NCBI RefSeq assembly: GCF_004923205.2
Contig: NZ_SELD02000010.1
Coordinates: 1 to 64,000, forward strand
Length of the DNA: 64,000 bases
Reading direction: 5' to 3'
DNA from: Paracoccus aeridis
GTDB taxonomy: Bacteria > Pseudomonadota > Alphaproteobacteria > Rhodobacterales > Rhodobacteraceae
Below, piece by piece: positions 27,186-37,027 of the stretch. The position numbers were made by a program, and so were the translations under genes. The stretch's first letter is position 1, and each line of letters opens with the position of its first letter. The notes under the pieces were generated by a model. It was not told where the DNA came from, made no database searches, and worked only from the letters and a program-made list of their open reading frames with translations.

Positions 27186-27989
27186 TCAGCCCTCGGCCTG
27201 CGTTCCCGCGCGAACCTGCTCGATCACGGACCCAAGACCCGAAGGCGGGGCGCCGCGCAGCATCTCGCCGCCGATGATGAAGGTCGGGGTGCCCATCACC
27301 CGCATCCGTTCGGCCAGCTGGGCCGTGGACCGGATCTCGGCGCTGACCTCCTCGGTGTTCATGCGGTTGATCAGCGGCTCCGCCTCAAGCCCCATGTCGC
27401 GGGCCAGCGCGCTGAGCGAGTCCACGGTCACCGACCCGCGCATCGTGATCAGCCGGTCGTGCGCGTCCTTGTACCGGTCGCCGCCGTGCAGCTGCTTGAC
27501 CGCGATCGCGAAGCGCGCGGCGAGGTCGCTTTCCTGCCCGAGGATCGGGAATTCCTTCAGGATGAAGCGGATGTTGCCGTCGTTCTTGACGACCTGCTCC
27601 AGATCCGCCGACACCTTCCGGCAGACGCCGCAGCGGTAGTCCACGAACTCGACCAGCGTCAGGTCGCCGTCCGGGTTGCCGCCGACCCAGCTGTGCCCGT
27701 CCGCGAAGATCGCGTCCTTGTTGGCCTGCACCAGCAGCCGGTCGTTCGCGACCTCGTCGGCCATGCGCCGGGCCTCGAGGCCGTTCACGGCCTCGATCAG
27801 CACCTCGGGGTTTTGCATGATGTAGTCGCGGACGGCCTCTCCGAAGGCGGCCTTCTCGGCGTCGGTCATCTGCGCAGGGTCGAACGCGGCGGCGGGCTGC
27901 GCGGTGAGGGGCAGCACGGCCAGGGGCAGGGCGGCCGCGGCCAGCAGCGCCGCTGCCTTGAGCAAGGGGGACATCTGCGGGCGGGGCAT
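27186..27989 (-). CDS. DsbA-family thiol-disulfide oxidoreductase
   Basis: 267 residues, exported: residues 1-35 form a signal peptide ending near AQPAAA. An N-terminal helical region (DYIMQNPEVLIEAVNGLEAR) typical of Com1-like DsbA proteins precedes the thioredoxin fold with active site YRCGVCRK (CxxC) and the cis-proline GTPTFIIG. Acts in the periplasm on disulfides of secreted proteins. Start ATG at 27989 with AAAGGA about 8 bases upstream. Confidence 0.92.
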   Translation of the reverse strand: MPRPQMSPLLKAAALLAAAALPLAVLPLTAQPAAAFDPAQMTDAEKAAFGEAVRDYIMQNPEVLIEAVNGLEARRMADEVANDRLLVQANKDAIFADGHSWVGGNPDGDLTLVEFVDYRCGVCRKVSADLEQVVKNDGNIRFILKEFPILGQESDLAARFAIAVKQLHGGDRYKDAHDRLITMRGSVTVDSLSALARDMGLEAEPLINRMNTEEVSAEIRSTAQLAERMRVMGTPTFIIGGEMLRGAPPSGLGSVIEQVRAGTQAEG

Positions 27990-28131
27990 GGTGCGATCCT
28001 TTCACGGCTTGCGGCGGGTTCTGGCGCGGACCGGCGCGCAACGCAACCCGAAGCCTGGGCGAGCTTGACCCAAACCCCGCCCACGGGCAACAAGCGGCCG
28101 CAGCCGGAAGGGTGGCAAGGGGGCGGGAAAG

Positions 28132-29268
28132 ATGCGGAACTCCGTGCGCGGGCAGGTCGATCCGTTCATCGTCATGGACGTGATGGAGGCCGCGCGGCTG
28201 GCCGAGGAATCGGGGCGCCACGTCATCCACATGGAGGTGGGCCAGCCTTCCGTCGGCGCGCCGAAGGGCGCGCGCGAGGCGCTGGCGGCGGCGCTGGCGC
28301 AGCCCTTGGGCTACACCGTCGCGCTGGGCCTGCCCGAGCTTCGGCGCGGCATCGCGGGTCTTTACCGGCGCTGGTACGGGGTCGATCTGGACCCCGCGCG
28401 GGTGGTGGTGACGGCGGGGTCGTCGGGGGCGTTCATCCTCGCCTTCTCGGCGCTGTTCGATGCGGGCGACCGGGTCGCGCTGGGCGAGCCGGGCTATCCG
28501 AGCTACCGCCAGATCCTGCGGGCGATGTCGGTCGAGCCGGTGGGGATGCAGACCCGGCCGGAAAACCGCTACCAGCCGGTGCTGTCGGACATTCCCGAGG
28601 GGGTGCAGGGCGTGATCCTCGCCTCGCCCGGCAACCCGTCCGGGACGATGCTGGGGCGGGCGGAGCTTGCGGCGCTTGCGTCCGCCGCGACCGCGCGCGG
28701 CGCCGCGCTGGTGTCGGACGAGATCTACCACGGCCTGAGCTACGGCGAACGCGCCGTCACCGCGCTGGAGGTCACGGACGAGGTCGTCGTCGTTAACAGC
28801 TTCTCCAAGTTCTTCGGCATGACCGGCTGGCGGGTCGGCTGGATGGTCGTGCCGGAGGGCATGATCCGCACGGTCGAGCGGCTGGCGCAGAACCTGTTCA
28901 TCTGCCCGCCGCACGCAAGCCAGGTGGCGGCGCTGGCCGCGCTTGGCTGCGAGGACGAGGCGCGCGCGAACCTCGCCGTCTATGCCGAGAACCGCCGGAT
29001 GATGCTGGACCGGCTGCCGGGGATCGGACTTTCCCGCATCGCCCCGCCGGACGGGGCGTTCTACGTCTATGCCGACGTGTCCGACCTGACCCGCGACAGC
29101 CGCGCGCTGGCCGCGGAGATCCTTGAACATGCGGGCGTCGCCGTCACGCCGGGACTGGACTTCGATCCCGTGCGGGGCGCCGGGACGCTGCGCTTTTCCT
29201 ATGCCCGCAGCAGCGAGGACGTCGCCGAGGGGCTGGACCGGCTGGCCCGGTTCATGTCGCGGCGGTGA
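28132..29268 (+). CDS. Class I/II PLP-dependent aminotransferase
   Basis: 378 residues. Visible fold-type I marks: YTVALGLPELRRGIA, TAGSSGAFILAF (phosphate loop), ASPGNPSGTML (Asn contact), VSDEIYHGLSYG (Asp with the cofactor nitrogen), NSFSKFFGMTGWRVGW (PLP lysine) and LRFSYARS (Arg carboxylate contact). Substrate probably an amino acid used in nitrogen transfer; not determinable. The stop overlaps the amidase start (GTGA). Confidence 0.92.
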   Translation: MRNSVRGQVDPFIVMDVMEAARLAEESGRHVIHMEVGQPSVGAPKGAREALAAALAQPLGYTVALGLPELRRGIAGLYRRWYGVDLDPARVVVTAGSSGAFILAFSALFDAGDRVALGEPGYPSYRQILRAMSVEPVGMQTRPENRYQPVLSDIPEGVQGVILASPGNPSGTMLGRAELAALASAATARGAALVSDEIYHGLSYGERAVTALEVTDEVVVVNSFSKFFGMTGWRVGWMVVPEGMIRTVERLAQNLFICPPHASQVAALAALGCEDEARANLAVYAENRRMMLDRLPGIGLSRIAPPDGAFYVYADVSDLTRDSRALAAEILEHAGVAVTPGLDFDPVRGAGTLRFSYARSSEDVAEGLDRLARFMSRR

Positions 29269-30596
29269 GGCGCCTCGCGCCCCGCTTCAAGGCCGCCGCT
29301 GCCGCCGTCGCCGTCGTTGCCGCCGCCGTGATGGCGTCGGCCTGCCTTCACGCGGGCACGGGCACGGATACAGACGCGGGTACAGGCGGCGCGCAACTGG
29401 CGCAGGCCGAGGGCGCGCAGCCCGCGGCCCGCGCCGGGGACCCGCTGTTCGATCCGTCCCGGTCCACCGTCACCGCCGAAGGCCGCGACCGGGGCAAGCC
29501 CCGCCCGCTGCACCTGCACCTGGCTGTCGGCGCCCGCGCGCCGTTCCGCGCCTACCTGCTGGACCAGCCGCCCCGGCTCGTGGTCGAGATGGAGGGGCTG
29601 GACCTTCCCGCCGGGCCCGCGGCGGTGCAGGGGGCCGACCTGCTCGCTGGCCTGCGCTGGGGTCCGGGGCTGCCCGGCTGGGGCCGCATCATCGCGGCGC
29701 TGCCCGGCCCCTACGCCGTCGCCGCCGCAACCATCACCGGCAGGGACGGCGAAGCAGCCGCGATCGAGCTGTCGCTGGTCCCGGTCGGGCCCGAGGACTT
29801 CGCCCCCCGCGCCGACGCGATGACGGCGCTGAAGGGTTTGCCCGAGCCTTCGGAGCTGCCGCCCGCCGTGGCCGATGACGGCCGGCTGCGGGTGGTTCTC
29901 GACCCCGGCCACGGGGGCTTCGACCCCGGCGCGCAGGTGGACGGCGTGTCCGAGGCCGCGCTGATGCTGCAATTCTCGACCGAACTCGCGGCGGCGCTGA
30001 ACGCGGCCGGGATCGATGCGCGCCTGACCCGGGGCGAGGACCGCTTCGTCCCGCTGGAACAGCGGACCACCGCGGCGCGGGCCGTGGACGCCGACCTGTT
30101 CATCTCGCTTCATGCCGACATGCTGCCCAAGGCGCAGGCGGCGGGGGCCACGATCTATGTCTGGAACCCGGCCTCGAACGACCGCGCGGCGCAGGAACTC
30201 GCGGCCCGGCACGACCGGGACGACATGCTGGCGGGCGTGGACCTGGACGGCACCGACGACCGGGTCGCGCGGGCGCTGATCGACCTCGCCCGCACCCGCA
30301 CCCAGCCCGCGAGCGAGGCGTTTGCAAGCCACCTGTCGAGCGAGCTCGCGCTGTCGGACATCGGGATGCACCGCAGGCCGGTGCAGGGGGCCGCCTTCTC
30401 GGTCCTGAAATCGCCCGACATTCCGTCGGTGCTGGTCGAGCTGGGGTTCCTGTCGGACCCGGTCGACCGCGCCAACCTTCTCAACCCCGCGTGGCGGGCG
30501 CAGATGGCGGGCGCGATCACCCGCGCGGTGACGAACTGGCGCGCCGACCAGGCGGCCGCAGGCACCCTGCGCGGCGTGGTGCCGCCAGCACGCTGA
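29265..30596 (+). CDS. N-acetylmuramoyl-L-alanine amidase (AmiC type)
   Basis: 443 residues beginning at GTG 29265. Secretion signal at about 5-27 (it ends AVMASAC, which is a poor lipobox), a low-complexity linker, an AMIN domain (about 70-190, septal targeting by peptidoglycan binding), and a zinc amidase_3 domain from LRVVLDPGHGGFDPGAQVDG through DLFISLHADML to SVLVELGFLSD. The zinc ligands His (GHGG), Glu, His (SLHAD) and the catalytic Glu (ELGFLS) are present. Cleaves the amide between MurNAc and the stem peptide during daughter-cell separation. Followed by a class A PBP gene. Confidence 0.93.
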   Translation: MRRLAPRFKAAAAAVAVVAAAVMASACLHAGTGTDTDAGTGGAQLAQAEGAQPAARAGDPLFDPSRSTVTAEGRDRGKPRPLHLHLAVGARAPFRAYLLDQPPRLVVEMEGLDLPAGPAAVQGADLLAGLRWGPGLPGWGRIIAALPGPYAVAAATITGRDGEAAAIELSLVPVGPEDFAPRADAMTALKGLPEPSELPPAVADDGRLRVVLDPGHGGFDPGAQVDGVSEAALMLQFSTELAAALNAAGIDARLTRGEDRFVPLEQRTTAARAVDADLFISLHADMLPKAQAAGATIYVWNPASNDRAAQELAARHDRDDMLAGVDLDGTDDRVARALIDLARTRTQPASEAFASHLSSELALSDIGMHRRPVQGAAFSVLKSPDIPSVLVELGFLSDPVDRANLLNPAWRAQMAGAITRAVTNWRADQAAAGTLRGVVPPAR

Positions 30597-30675
30597 ACCG
30601 CCGGTGCGCTGAAGGCGCGCGGCCGGGCCTTGGCGCGGATCACGCCCGGCACACGATCCTGACACAAGGTTGTTT

Positions 30676-30704
30676 TGACGCCCTGCGGGGGTGCGTCTAT
30701 AGAA
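30676..30704 (+). promoter_or_regulatory. Sigma-70 type promoter for mrcA
   Basis: TTGACG (30676-30681) and TATAGA (30699-30704) with a 17-bp spacer, a near-consensus vegetative promoter. Transcription would begin about 30711, some 26 bases before the GTG start of the penicillin-binding protein. It separates this gene from the amidase upstream. Confidence 0.8.
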
Positions 30705-30736
30705 GCCACCTGCGCGGCCGGCCAAAAGGGGTCTTT

Positions 30737-33271
30737 GTGGTTCGTTTCGTCCTCTCCTTCTTCGGCAGCATCTTTTCCTGGGTCGTGACCGGGCTGGTGT
30801 TCATCGCCCTGATCCTAGGCGGGGTGTTCTGGATCTACGGCCGCGACCTGCCCAGCCACGAACAGCTCGCCGCCTATGCGCCCAAGACCATCAGCCGGAT
30901 CTATTCGGGCGAGGGCAAGCTCATCGACGAGTTCGCGCAGGAACGCCGCCTGTTCCAGCCGGTGTCGGAAATCCCCGACCTCGTGAAGCAGGCCTTCGTC
31001 AGCGCCGAGGACAAGAACTTCTACAACCACCACGGCTTCGACCCGATGGGGATGGCCAGCGCCGCGGTGCAGGCGGTGAAGTCGCGCGGCGCGAACGTGC
31101 GCGGCGCATCCACCATCACGCAGCAGGTGATGAAGAACTTCCTGCTGTCGTCCGACCGCAGCGTGGAACGCAAGGTCAAGGAACTGATCCTCGCGACGCG
31201 GCTGGAACAGACGCTGTCCAAGGACAAGATCCTCGAACTGTACCTGAACGAGATCTTCCTGGGCCAGAACAGCTACGGGGTGGCGGCGGCCGCGCAGACC
31301 TATTTCAACAAGCAGCTGTCGGACCTCGCCCCGCACGAGGCGGCGATGCTGGCGGCCATGCCGCAGGCGCCGTCGCGATCCACCGTGGCCGACAAGGACC
31401 ACATCACCGAGCGGCGGAACTACGTCCTGCGCGAGATGTGGCAGAACGGATATCTCGACGAGGCGACCTTCCGCAGCGAGGCGGCGCTGCCGCTGCGCAC
31501 CGTGCAGAACGGCGACTTCCCGTCCTTCCGCCAGCAGCTGCCGCCGCGCGACTACTTCACCGACGAGATCCGCCGCCAGCTCAGCCGCGAATTCGGCGAG
31601 GAGGAGTTCTTCACCGGCGGCCTCGCCATCCGCGCCACGGTCGAGCCGCAATTGCAGCAGATCGCCGCCAAGGCGCTGCAGGACGCGCTCGAGAAATACG
31701 ATCGCGGCATCGGCATCTGGCGCGGCACCGGCGTGACGATCCCTGAAGCCGAGCTGGGGTCCGAGAAATCGTGGCGCGCCGCGCTCGCCAAGGCCGATGT
31801 GCCGCGCGACATCGCCGGCTGGTATCCGGCCGTCGTGCTGGAGATCGGCCAGACCGACGCCCGGATCGGGATCGAGCGGGTGGCAGAAGACGCCGAGGAA
31901 GCCGGACCCGAAGGCCACCGGATCCCCGCCGAGGACGTGACCTGGGCGAGGAAGCTGATGCCCGGCCGCCAGCGCGCGCCGCAGGCGAAGAAGGCGGGCG
32001 ACCTCGTCGCGGTGGGCGACGTCGTGCTGGTGCGGCGGATGACGAGCGACGACACCGGCAAATTCATCCGCTGGACGCTGAGGCAGGTGCCCGCGATCGA
32101 GGGCGGGTTCATGGCGATGGACGTGAATACCGGCCGCGTGGTGGCGATGCAGGGGGGCTTTTCCTACCAGTCCTCGGTCTTCAACCGCGCGACGCAGGCG
32201 ATGCGCCAGCCGGGGTCGTCGTTCAAGCCGTTCGTCTATGCCGCGGCGCTCGACAACAACTACACCCCCGCCACGATCGTCGCGGACGAGCCGATCACCG
32301 TGAACACGCCGCAGGGGTTGTGGACGCCCAAGAACTCGGGCGGCGGCTTCTACGGTCCCGTGCCGCTGCGCACCGGGATCGAGCAGTCGCGCAACCTGAT
32401 GACGATCCGCATCGCGCAGGACATCGGGATGGAGACGGTCGCGAAATACGCCGAGCGCTTCGGCGTCTACGACCACCTGTCGCCCTATCTCGCCAACAGC
32501 CTCGGCGCGCAGGAAACGACGCTGATCAAGATGGTGGCCGCCTACGCGATGTTCGCCAACGGCGGCGAGCGGGTGGAGCCGACGCTGGTGGACCGGGTGC
32601 AGGACCGCTTCGGCCGCACGATCTACCGCCACGACAAGCGCGTGTGCGAGACCTGCGGGCAGGCGGCGATGCCGGCGAGCCTGGGGCCGCGCATCACGTC
32701 CGACCGCGAGCGGGTGATGGACGCCGTTACCGCCTACCAGTTGACCTCGATGATGGAGGGGGTGGTCAAGCGCGGGTCGGGCAAGGGCGTGAACGTGCCG
32801 GTGCCGATCGCGGGCAAGACCGGGACGACCAACGACGCCAAGGATGTGTGGTTCATCGGCTTCAGCTCGAACCTCGTGGCGGGGTGCTACCTCGGCTACG
32901 ACCAGCCGCGGACCCTGGGCGAGCACGCCTTCGGCGGCACGCTGTGCGTCCCGGTGTTCAACGCCTTCATGCGGCAGGCGGTCAAGGAATACGGCGGGAC
33001 GGAGTTCAAGGTGCCCCCGGGCGGACATTTCCGCGACGTGCCCTATGGCAACGGCATCGTCGCCGAATACTTCCGCGACGGCACCGGCCCCGGCACCGGC
33101 GGTCCGGTGGTCGTCGTCGATGGCGGCTTCGGCCGGGTCGATCCCGACAAGCTGCCCCGCATCGCGGTCGGGCGCGAGGCCGCGCAGACCGTCACCACCT
33201 CGACCGGGCGCAAGAAGGTCATCCCGAAGAAGGCCGACACCTCGACGATCTCCTCGGGCGGGCTCTACTGA
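30737..33271 (+). CDS. mrcA: Penicillin-binding protein 1A (bifunctional glycosyltransferase/transpeptidase)
   Basis: 844 residues starting at GTG 30737. Short cytoplasmic tail and one membrane segment (about 8-33), a GT51 domain (AEDKNFYNHHGFD with catalytic Glu, RGASTITQQVMKNFLL, ELYLNEIFLGQNSYGVAAAA), an OB-fold insertion (about 300-440) and the transpeptidase domain with the serine motif RQPGSSFKPF, an SRN-type second motif (EQSRNLM) and AGKTGTTNDAKD. Polymerises and cross-links peptidoglycan on the periplasmic side of the inner membrane. The C-terminus is a Gly-rich tail. Confidence 0.95.
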   Translation: MVRFVLSFFGSIFSWVVTGLVFIALILGGVFWIYGRDLPSHEQLAAYAPKTISRIYSGEGKLIDEFAQERRLFQPVSEIPDLVKQAFVSAEDKNFYNHHGFDPMGMASAAVQAVKSRGANVRGASTITQQVMKNFLLSSDRSVERKVKELILATRLEQTLSKDKILELYLNEIFLGQNSYGVAAAAQTYFNKQLSDLAPHEAAMLAAMPQAPSRSTVADKDHITERRNYVLREMWQNGYLDEATFRSEAALPLRTVQNGDFPSFRQQLPPRDYFTDEIRRQLSREFGEEEFFTGGLAIRATVEPQLQQIAAKALQDALEKYDRGIGIWRGTGVTIPEAELGSEKSWRAALAKADVPRDIAGWYPAVVLEIGQTDARIGIERVAEDAEEAGPEGHRIPAEDVTWARKLMPGRQRAPQAKKAGDLVAVGDVVLVRRMTSDDTGKFIRWTLRQVPAIEGGFMAMDVNTGRVVAMQGGFSYQSSVFNRATQAMRQPGSSFKPFVYAAALDNNYTPATIVADEPITVNTPQGLWTPKNSGGGFYGPVPLRTGIEQSRNLMTIRIAQDIGMETVAKYAERFGVYDHLSPYLANSLGAQETTLIKMVAAYAMFANGGERVEPTLVDRVQDRFGRTIYRHDKRVCETCGQAAMPASLGPRITSDRERVMDAVTAYQLTSMMEGVVKRGSGKGVNVPVPIAGKTGTTNDAKDVWFIGFSSNLVAGCYLGYDQPRTLGEHAFGGTLCVPVFNAFMRQAVKEYGGTEFKVPPGGHFRDVPYGNGIVAEYFRDGTGPGTGGPVVVVDGGFGRVDPDKLPRIAVGREAAQTVTTSTGRKKVIPKKADTSTISSGGLY

Positions 33272-33391
33272 CGCGGCCCGCCCCGGCCTCGACCGCTTGC
33301 CCCGGGGCGGGGCTGGCTGTATCACCGCTGACTTGTTGGCGGTCGCCTGTCCGAAGGGGTGGCCGCATGCCGACCGAGGAACCCGAAAGCC

Positions 33392-34519
33392 ATGCGCGCC
33401 GAGACCCAGAACACCATCGATGCCATCCGCAAGTCGCTGCGCCTGCTTGCGCAGCGGATGGACTGGGAAACCGCGCCGCACCGGCTGGAAGAAATGAACG
33501 CGATGATCGAGGACGGCGACCTGTGGTCCGACCCGGCCCGCGCGCAGAAGCTGATGCGGGACCGGCAGGTGCTGTCGGACGCCGTGGAAACCTACAAGCG
33601 GCTGTCCAATGACCTCGACGCCAACGCCGAGATGGTCGAGCTGGCCGAGGCCGAGGGCGATCCCGACCTTGTGTCGGAAGCCGAGGCGAACCTGAAGGCG
33701 ATCGCGGCAGAGGCCGCCCAGAAGGAGCTGGAGGCGCTGCTGAACGGCGAGGCCGACGGCAACGACACCTTCCTTGAAATCAACGCGGGCGCGGGCGGCA
33801 CCGAAAGCTGCGACTGGGCGTCGATGCTGGCGCGCATGTACACCCGCTGGGCCGAGAAGAAGGGCTACACGGTCGAGCTTCAGTCGGAAACCGACGGCGA
33901 CGAGGCGGGCATCCGCAGCGCCGCCTACAAGATCAGCGGGCCGAACGCCTATGGCTGGCTGAAGTCGGAATCGGGCGTCCACCGGCTGGTCCGCATCAGC
34001 CCCTACGATTCGGCGGCGCGGCGGCACACTTCGTTCTCGTCGGTCTGGGTCTACCCGGTCGTGGACGACAACATCGAGATCGACATCCCCGACCGCGACA
34101 TCCGCATCGACACCTATCGTTCGTCCGGCGCGGGCGGGCAGCACGTCAACACCACGGATTCGGCCGTGCGGATCACCCACCTGCCCAGCGGGATCGTGGT
34201 GACCAGTTCGATGAAGTCGCAGCACCAGAACCGCGAGGCGGCGATGAACGCGCTGCGCGCGCGGCTGTACCAGCTGGAACTGGACAAGCGGAACGCCGAG
34301 ATCAACGCCCAGCACGAGGCGAAGGGCGAGGCCGGCTGGGGCAACCAGATCCGCAGCTACGTCCTGCAACCCTACCAGATGGTGAAGGACCTGCGGACGG
34401 GGGTGGAGACCAGCGACACCGGCGGCGTGCTGGACGGCGACCTGGACGCGTTCATGGCCGCGACGCTGGCGATGGACGTGGCCGGGAAAAGCCGGGCCGA
34501 GGCGAACGTCGAGGACTGA
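33392..34519 (+). CDS. prfB: Peptide chain release factor 2
   Basis: 375 residues. Releases the peptide at UGA and UAA. The catalytic motif [19 protein letters not shown] (GGQ) is intact. The stop-recognition tripeptide reads SPY in [16 protein letters not shown], where E. coli RF2 has SPF; SPY occurs in alphaproteobacterial RF2. The reading frame is continuous from ATG 33392 with no in-frame UGA frameshift site as in E. coli, so synthesis is not autoregulated that way. Follows mrcA by 120 bp. Confidence 0.95.
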   Translation: MRAETQNTIDAIRKSLRLLAQRMDWETAPHRLEEMNAMIEDGDLWSDPARAQKLMRDRQVLSDAVETYKRLSNDLDANAEMVELAEAEGDPDLVSEAEANLKAIAAEAAQKELEALLNGEADGNDTFLEINAGAGGTESCDWASMLARMYTRWAEKKGYTVELQSETDGDEAGIRSAAYKISGPNAYGWLKSESGVHRLVRISPYDSAARRHTSFSSVWVYPVVDDNIEIDIPDRDIRIDTYRSSGAGGQHVNTTDSAVRITHLPSGIVVTSSMKSQHQNREAAMNALRARLYQLELDKRNAEINAQHEAKGEAGWGNQIRSYVLQPYQMVKDLRTGVETSDTGGVLDGDLDAFMAATLAMDVAGKSRAEANVED

Positions 34520-35017
34520 GCGGGGTCAGGGGGACCAGACCGCCACCGCTTGCGTTCCGATCACCCGCCAGCACGTGGTCGAAATCTTGCGCTCGCGCCG
34601 TGGCGCGCACCTCGGCGAGAATATCCTCGAGCAGACGGCGGGCAGATGTTGTGGTCGGCCCGCAGCGCCATCACCTCAACCCCGTTCTGCGATCACCCCA
34701 GGTAAGGCGCGCCGCCGCCAATGTTCCAGCGCCCGACATCGCGCGCAGCACCGACGAAAGCTTATGCCGAGCCGAAGCATATCCAGCGGCCGGCCCGCAC
34801 GCGGAAGCTGCGGATAACGGCCTTGGTGCCGGTGCCGCTGATGTTGTCCGTAGCAGTCCAGCAAGCGTTCCCGCGTGTCGCGCTGGAAGCGGCGCAGTTC
34901 GTCCCTCGCGTAGCGACAGGCCTTCCGCTCGTTCGGACCCGCGCAGCATCCCCGTGTTGTTGCAGGCGCGATCCCCTGTCTAAGCTGCAGCACAGGGAAC
35001 GACGCGCGGGGTGGACG
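34520..35017. other. Intergenic stretch with no intact gene
   Basis: About 500 bp between prfB and the patatin-like gene. Short open frames on both strands are not recognisable. On the minus strand, around 34800-34940, two adjacent frames give a protein-like sequence (ACRYARDELRRFQRDTRERL in one, GTGTKAVIRSFRVRAGRWIC in another), compatible with a frameshifted relic of an unknown gene. I see no tRNA, clear terminator or promoter. The composition is slightly less GC-rich than the neighbours. Confidence 0.45.
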
Positions 35018-36064
35018 ATGGGACGACAGATCAACCTCGCGCTGCAGGGCGGCGGCGCGCATGGCGCGTTCGCGTGGGGCGTCCTCGACCGCCTGCTGGA
35101 AGGCGACGAGATCGACATCGCCGCGATCAGCGGCACCTCCGCCGGGGCGCTGAACGGCGCGGCGGTGAAGGCGGGGCTTGCCGCGGCGCCGGGCCGTCCG
35201 GGGCGGCAGGCCGCGCGCGAGAACCTGCGCCATGTCTGGACCGAGGCGACGCGATCCAGCGACAACAGCGTCGTCCGCTGGATGACGAGCTTCATGCCGG
35301 TGCCGCCGCGGTTCCAGCGCATGACCGAACTCATGTCGCCGATGGCGTGGCTGGAAGGCGTGGCGCGGGTCTTCAGCCCCTATGACTACGGCCCGTTCTA
35401 CCACAACCCGCTGGGGCCGATCATCCGCCGGATGCCGCATCCGCGGCTGGACGGCGAGGCGGGGCCGCGCCTGTTCGTAACCGCTACGAACGTCCGCACC
35501 GGGCGGGTGCGGATATTTTCCGGGGCCGAGGTGACGGCGGACGCGATCATGGCGTCCGGCTGCCTGCCGACGCTGTTCCGCGCGGTGGAAATCACCGACC
35601 CCGCGACCGGCCGGCGCGAGGCGTTCTGGGACGGCGGCTATTCCGGCAACCCGGCGATCTTCCCGCTGTTCGCGCCCGACCTGCCCCGCGACATCCTGAT
35701 CGTCGCGATCAATCCCATGGAACGCGACGGCATCCCGCGCACGCCCGTGGCGATCCAGGACCGCATCAACGAGATCAGCTTCAATTCCTCGCTGCTGCGC
35801 GAGCTGCGCGCGATCCAGTTCGTCAAGCGCCTGTCGGAAGAAGGGCGGCTGACCGGGCGCAACATGAAGGAGCCGCTGCTCCACATGATCTTCGACGACG
35901 AGCTGATGACCTCGCTCGGGTCGCGCAGCAAGATGCTGCCGCCGCCGGGGCTGGTTGCGCGGATGTTCGACGCCGGGCGTGCCGCCGCGCAAGGCTTCGT
36001 CGACGGCAGTCTGGCCGACCTGGGCGAGCGTGACACCGTCGACCTGCCGGCGCTTTACGGCTGA
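35018..36064 (+). CDS. Patatin-like phospholipase
   Basis: 348 residues, one patatin domain. Oxyanion hole LQGGGAHGAFAWGV, nucleophile elbow AISGTSAGALNG (Ser) and the catalytic Asp in FWDGGYSGNPAIFPLF are all present, so it should be an active Ser-Asp acyl hydrolase acting on phospholipids. No signal peptide. The C-terminal 100 residues (from about 240) match the usual extension in proteobacterial members. Convergent with psuG. Confidence 0.92.
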   Translation: MGRQINLALQGGGAHGAFAWGVLDRLLEGDEIDIAAISGTSAGALNGAAVKAGLAAAPGRPGRQAARENLRHVWTEATRSSDNSVVRWMTSFMPVPPRFQRMTELMSPMAWLEGVARVFSPYDYGPFYHNPLGPIIRRMPHPRLDGEAGPRLFVTATNVRTGRVRIFSGAEVTADAIMASGCLPTLFRAVEITDPATGRREAFWDGGYSGNPAIFPLFAPDLPRDILIVAINPMERDGIPRTPVAIQDRINEISFNSSLLRELRAIQFVKRLSEEGRLTGRNMKEPLLHMIFDDELMTSLGSRSKMLPPPGLVARMFDAGRAAAQGFVDGSLADLGERDTVDLPALYG

Positions 36065-36097
36065 TCGCTTCAGGGCTGATCGGCCCGGACGTGCGGG

Positions 36098-37027
36098 TCA
36101 CGCCCCCGCGGCGGCGATCCGGGCGGCGAGGCGGGCGTTGTTCAGCACCAGCGCGGTGTTGGCAACAAGCGACCGCCCCTCGGTCAGCGCATAGATCCGG
36201 TCGAGCAGGAACGGCGTCACGTCCTTGGCGGCGATCCCTTTCGCAGTCGCGTCGGCCAGCGCCTGTTCGACGACCGGCATGATCTCGGCGCGGGCGATCT
36301 CGGCGTCGGCCGGGATCGGGTTCACGACCAGCTGACCGCCGGGCAGGCCCATGGCGCGGCGCATACGGGCCGACGCGGCGATCTGGGCGGGATCGTCCAT
36401 CCGCAAGGGCGCGGGCAGACCCGAATCGCGGCTCCAGAAGGCGGGCAGGGCGTCCTGGCCCACGGCGATGACCGGGACGCCCAGGGTTTCCAGCACCTCG
36501 AGCGTGCGGGGCAGGTCGAGGATCGCCTTGGCGCCCGCCGACACGACCGTCACCGCCGTCTGCGCCAGCTCGTTCAGGTCCGCCGACACGTCCATCGTGT
36601 CCTCGACCCCGCGATGGACGCCGCCGATGCCGCCGGTGGCGAAGACGCGAATCCCCGCCAGCGCCGCGCAGATCATGGTGGCGGCCACGGTGGTGGCGCC
36701 GGTGCGCCCGGTCGCCACGCAGGCGGCGAGGTCGGCCCGGCTGAGCTTCATCACCGTGCCTTCGGGCGAGCGGGCGAAGGATTGCAGCGTCTCGTCGTCC
36801 AGCCCGATGCGGATGGTGCCCCCGATCACGGCGATGGTGGCGGGGGTGGCGCCGCCCGCGCGGATCGCGTCCTCGACCTCGCGCGCCATCTCCAAGTTCT
36901 GCGGGAACGGCATCCCGTGGGTGATGATGGTGGATTCCAGCGCCACGACCGGGCGGCCCTCGTCCAGCGCGGCGCGGACCTCGGGGGTGAAGACGATCGG
37001 CAGGTGGGCAGATGGCAGGTCAGTCAT
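36098..37027 (-). CDS. psuG: Pseudouridine-5'-phosphate glycosidase
   Basis: 309 residues. Reversibly cleaves pseudouridine 5'-phosphate to uracil and ribose 5-phosphate. Family blocks: VALESTIITHGMPFPQN (catalytic Glu), GGTIRIGLDD, MKLSRADLAACVA (catalytic Lys), VFATGGIGGVHRGVEDTMDVSADL and FLLDRIYALTEGRSLVANTALVLNNARL. ATG at 37027 overlaps the psuK stop by 4 bp, so kinase and glycosidase are translationally coupled and together degrade pseudouridine. Confidence 0.94.
   Translation of the reverse strand: MTDLPSAHLPIVFTPEVRAALDEGRPVVALESTIITHGMPFPQNLEMAREVEDAIRAGGATPATIAVIGGTIRIGLDDETLQSFARSPEGTVMKLSRADLAACVATGRTGATTVAATMICAALAGIRVFATGGIGGVHRGVEDTMDVSADLNELAQTAVTVVSAGAKAILDLPRTLEVLETLGVPVIAVGQDALPAFWSRDSGLPAPLRMDDPAQIAASARMRRAMGLPGGQLVVNPIPADAEIARAEIMPVVEQALADATAKGIAAKDVTPFLLDRIYALTEGRSLVANTALVLNNARLAARIAAAGA

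Noticed and set aside
30815..34369. 1184-codon minus-strand frame opposite mrcA and prfB
   Set aside because: Covers both conserved genes antisense; composition typical of shadow frames in high-GC genomes.
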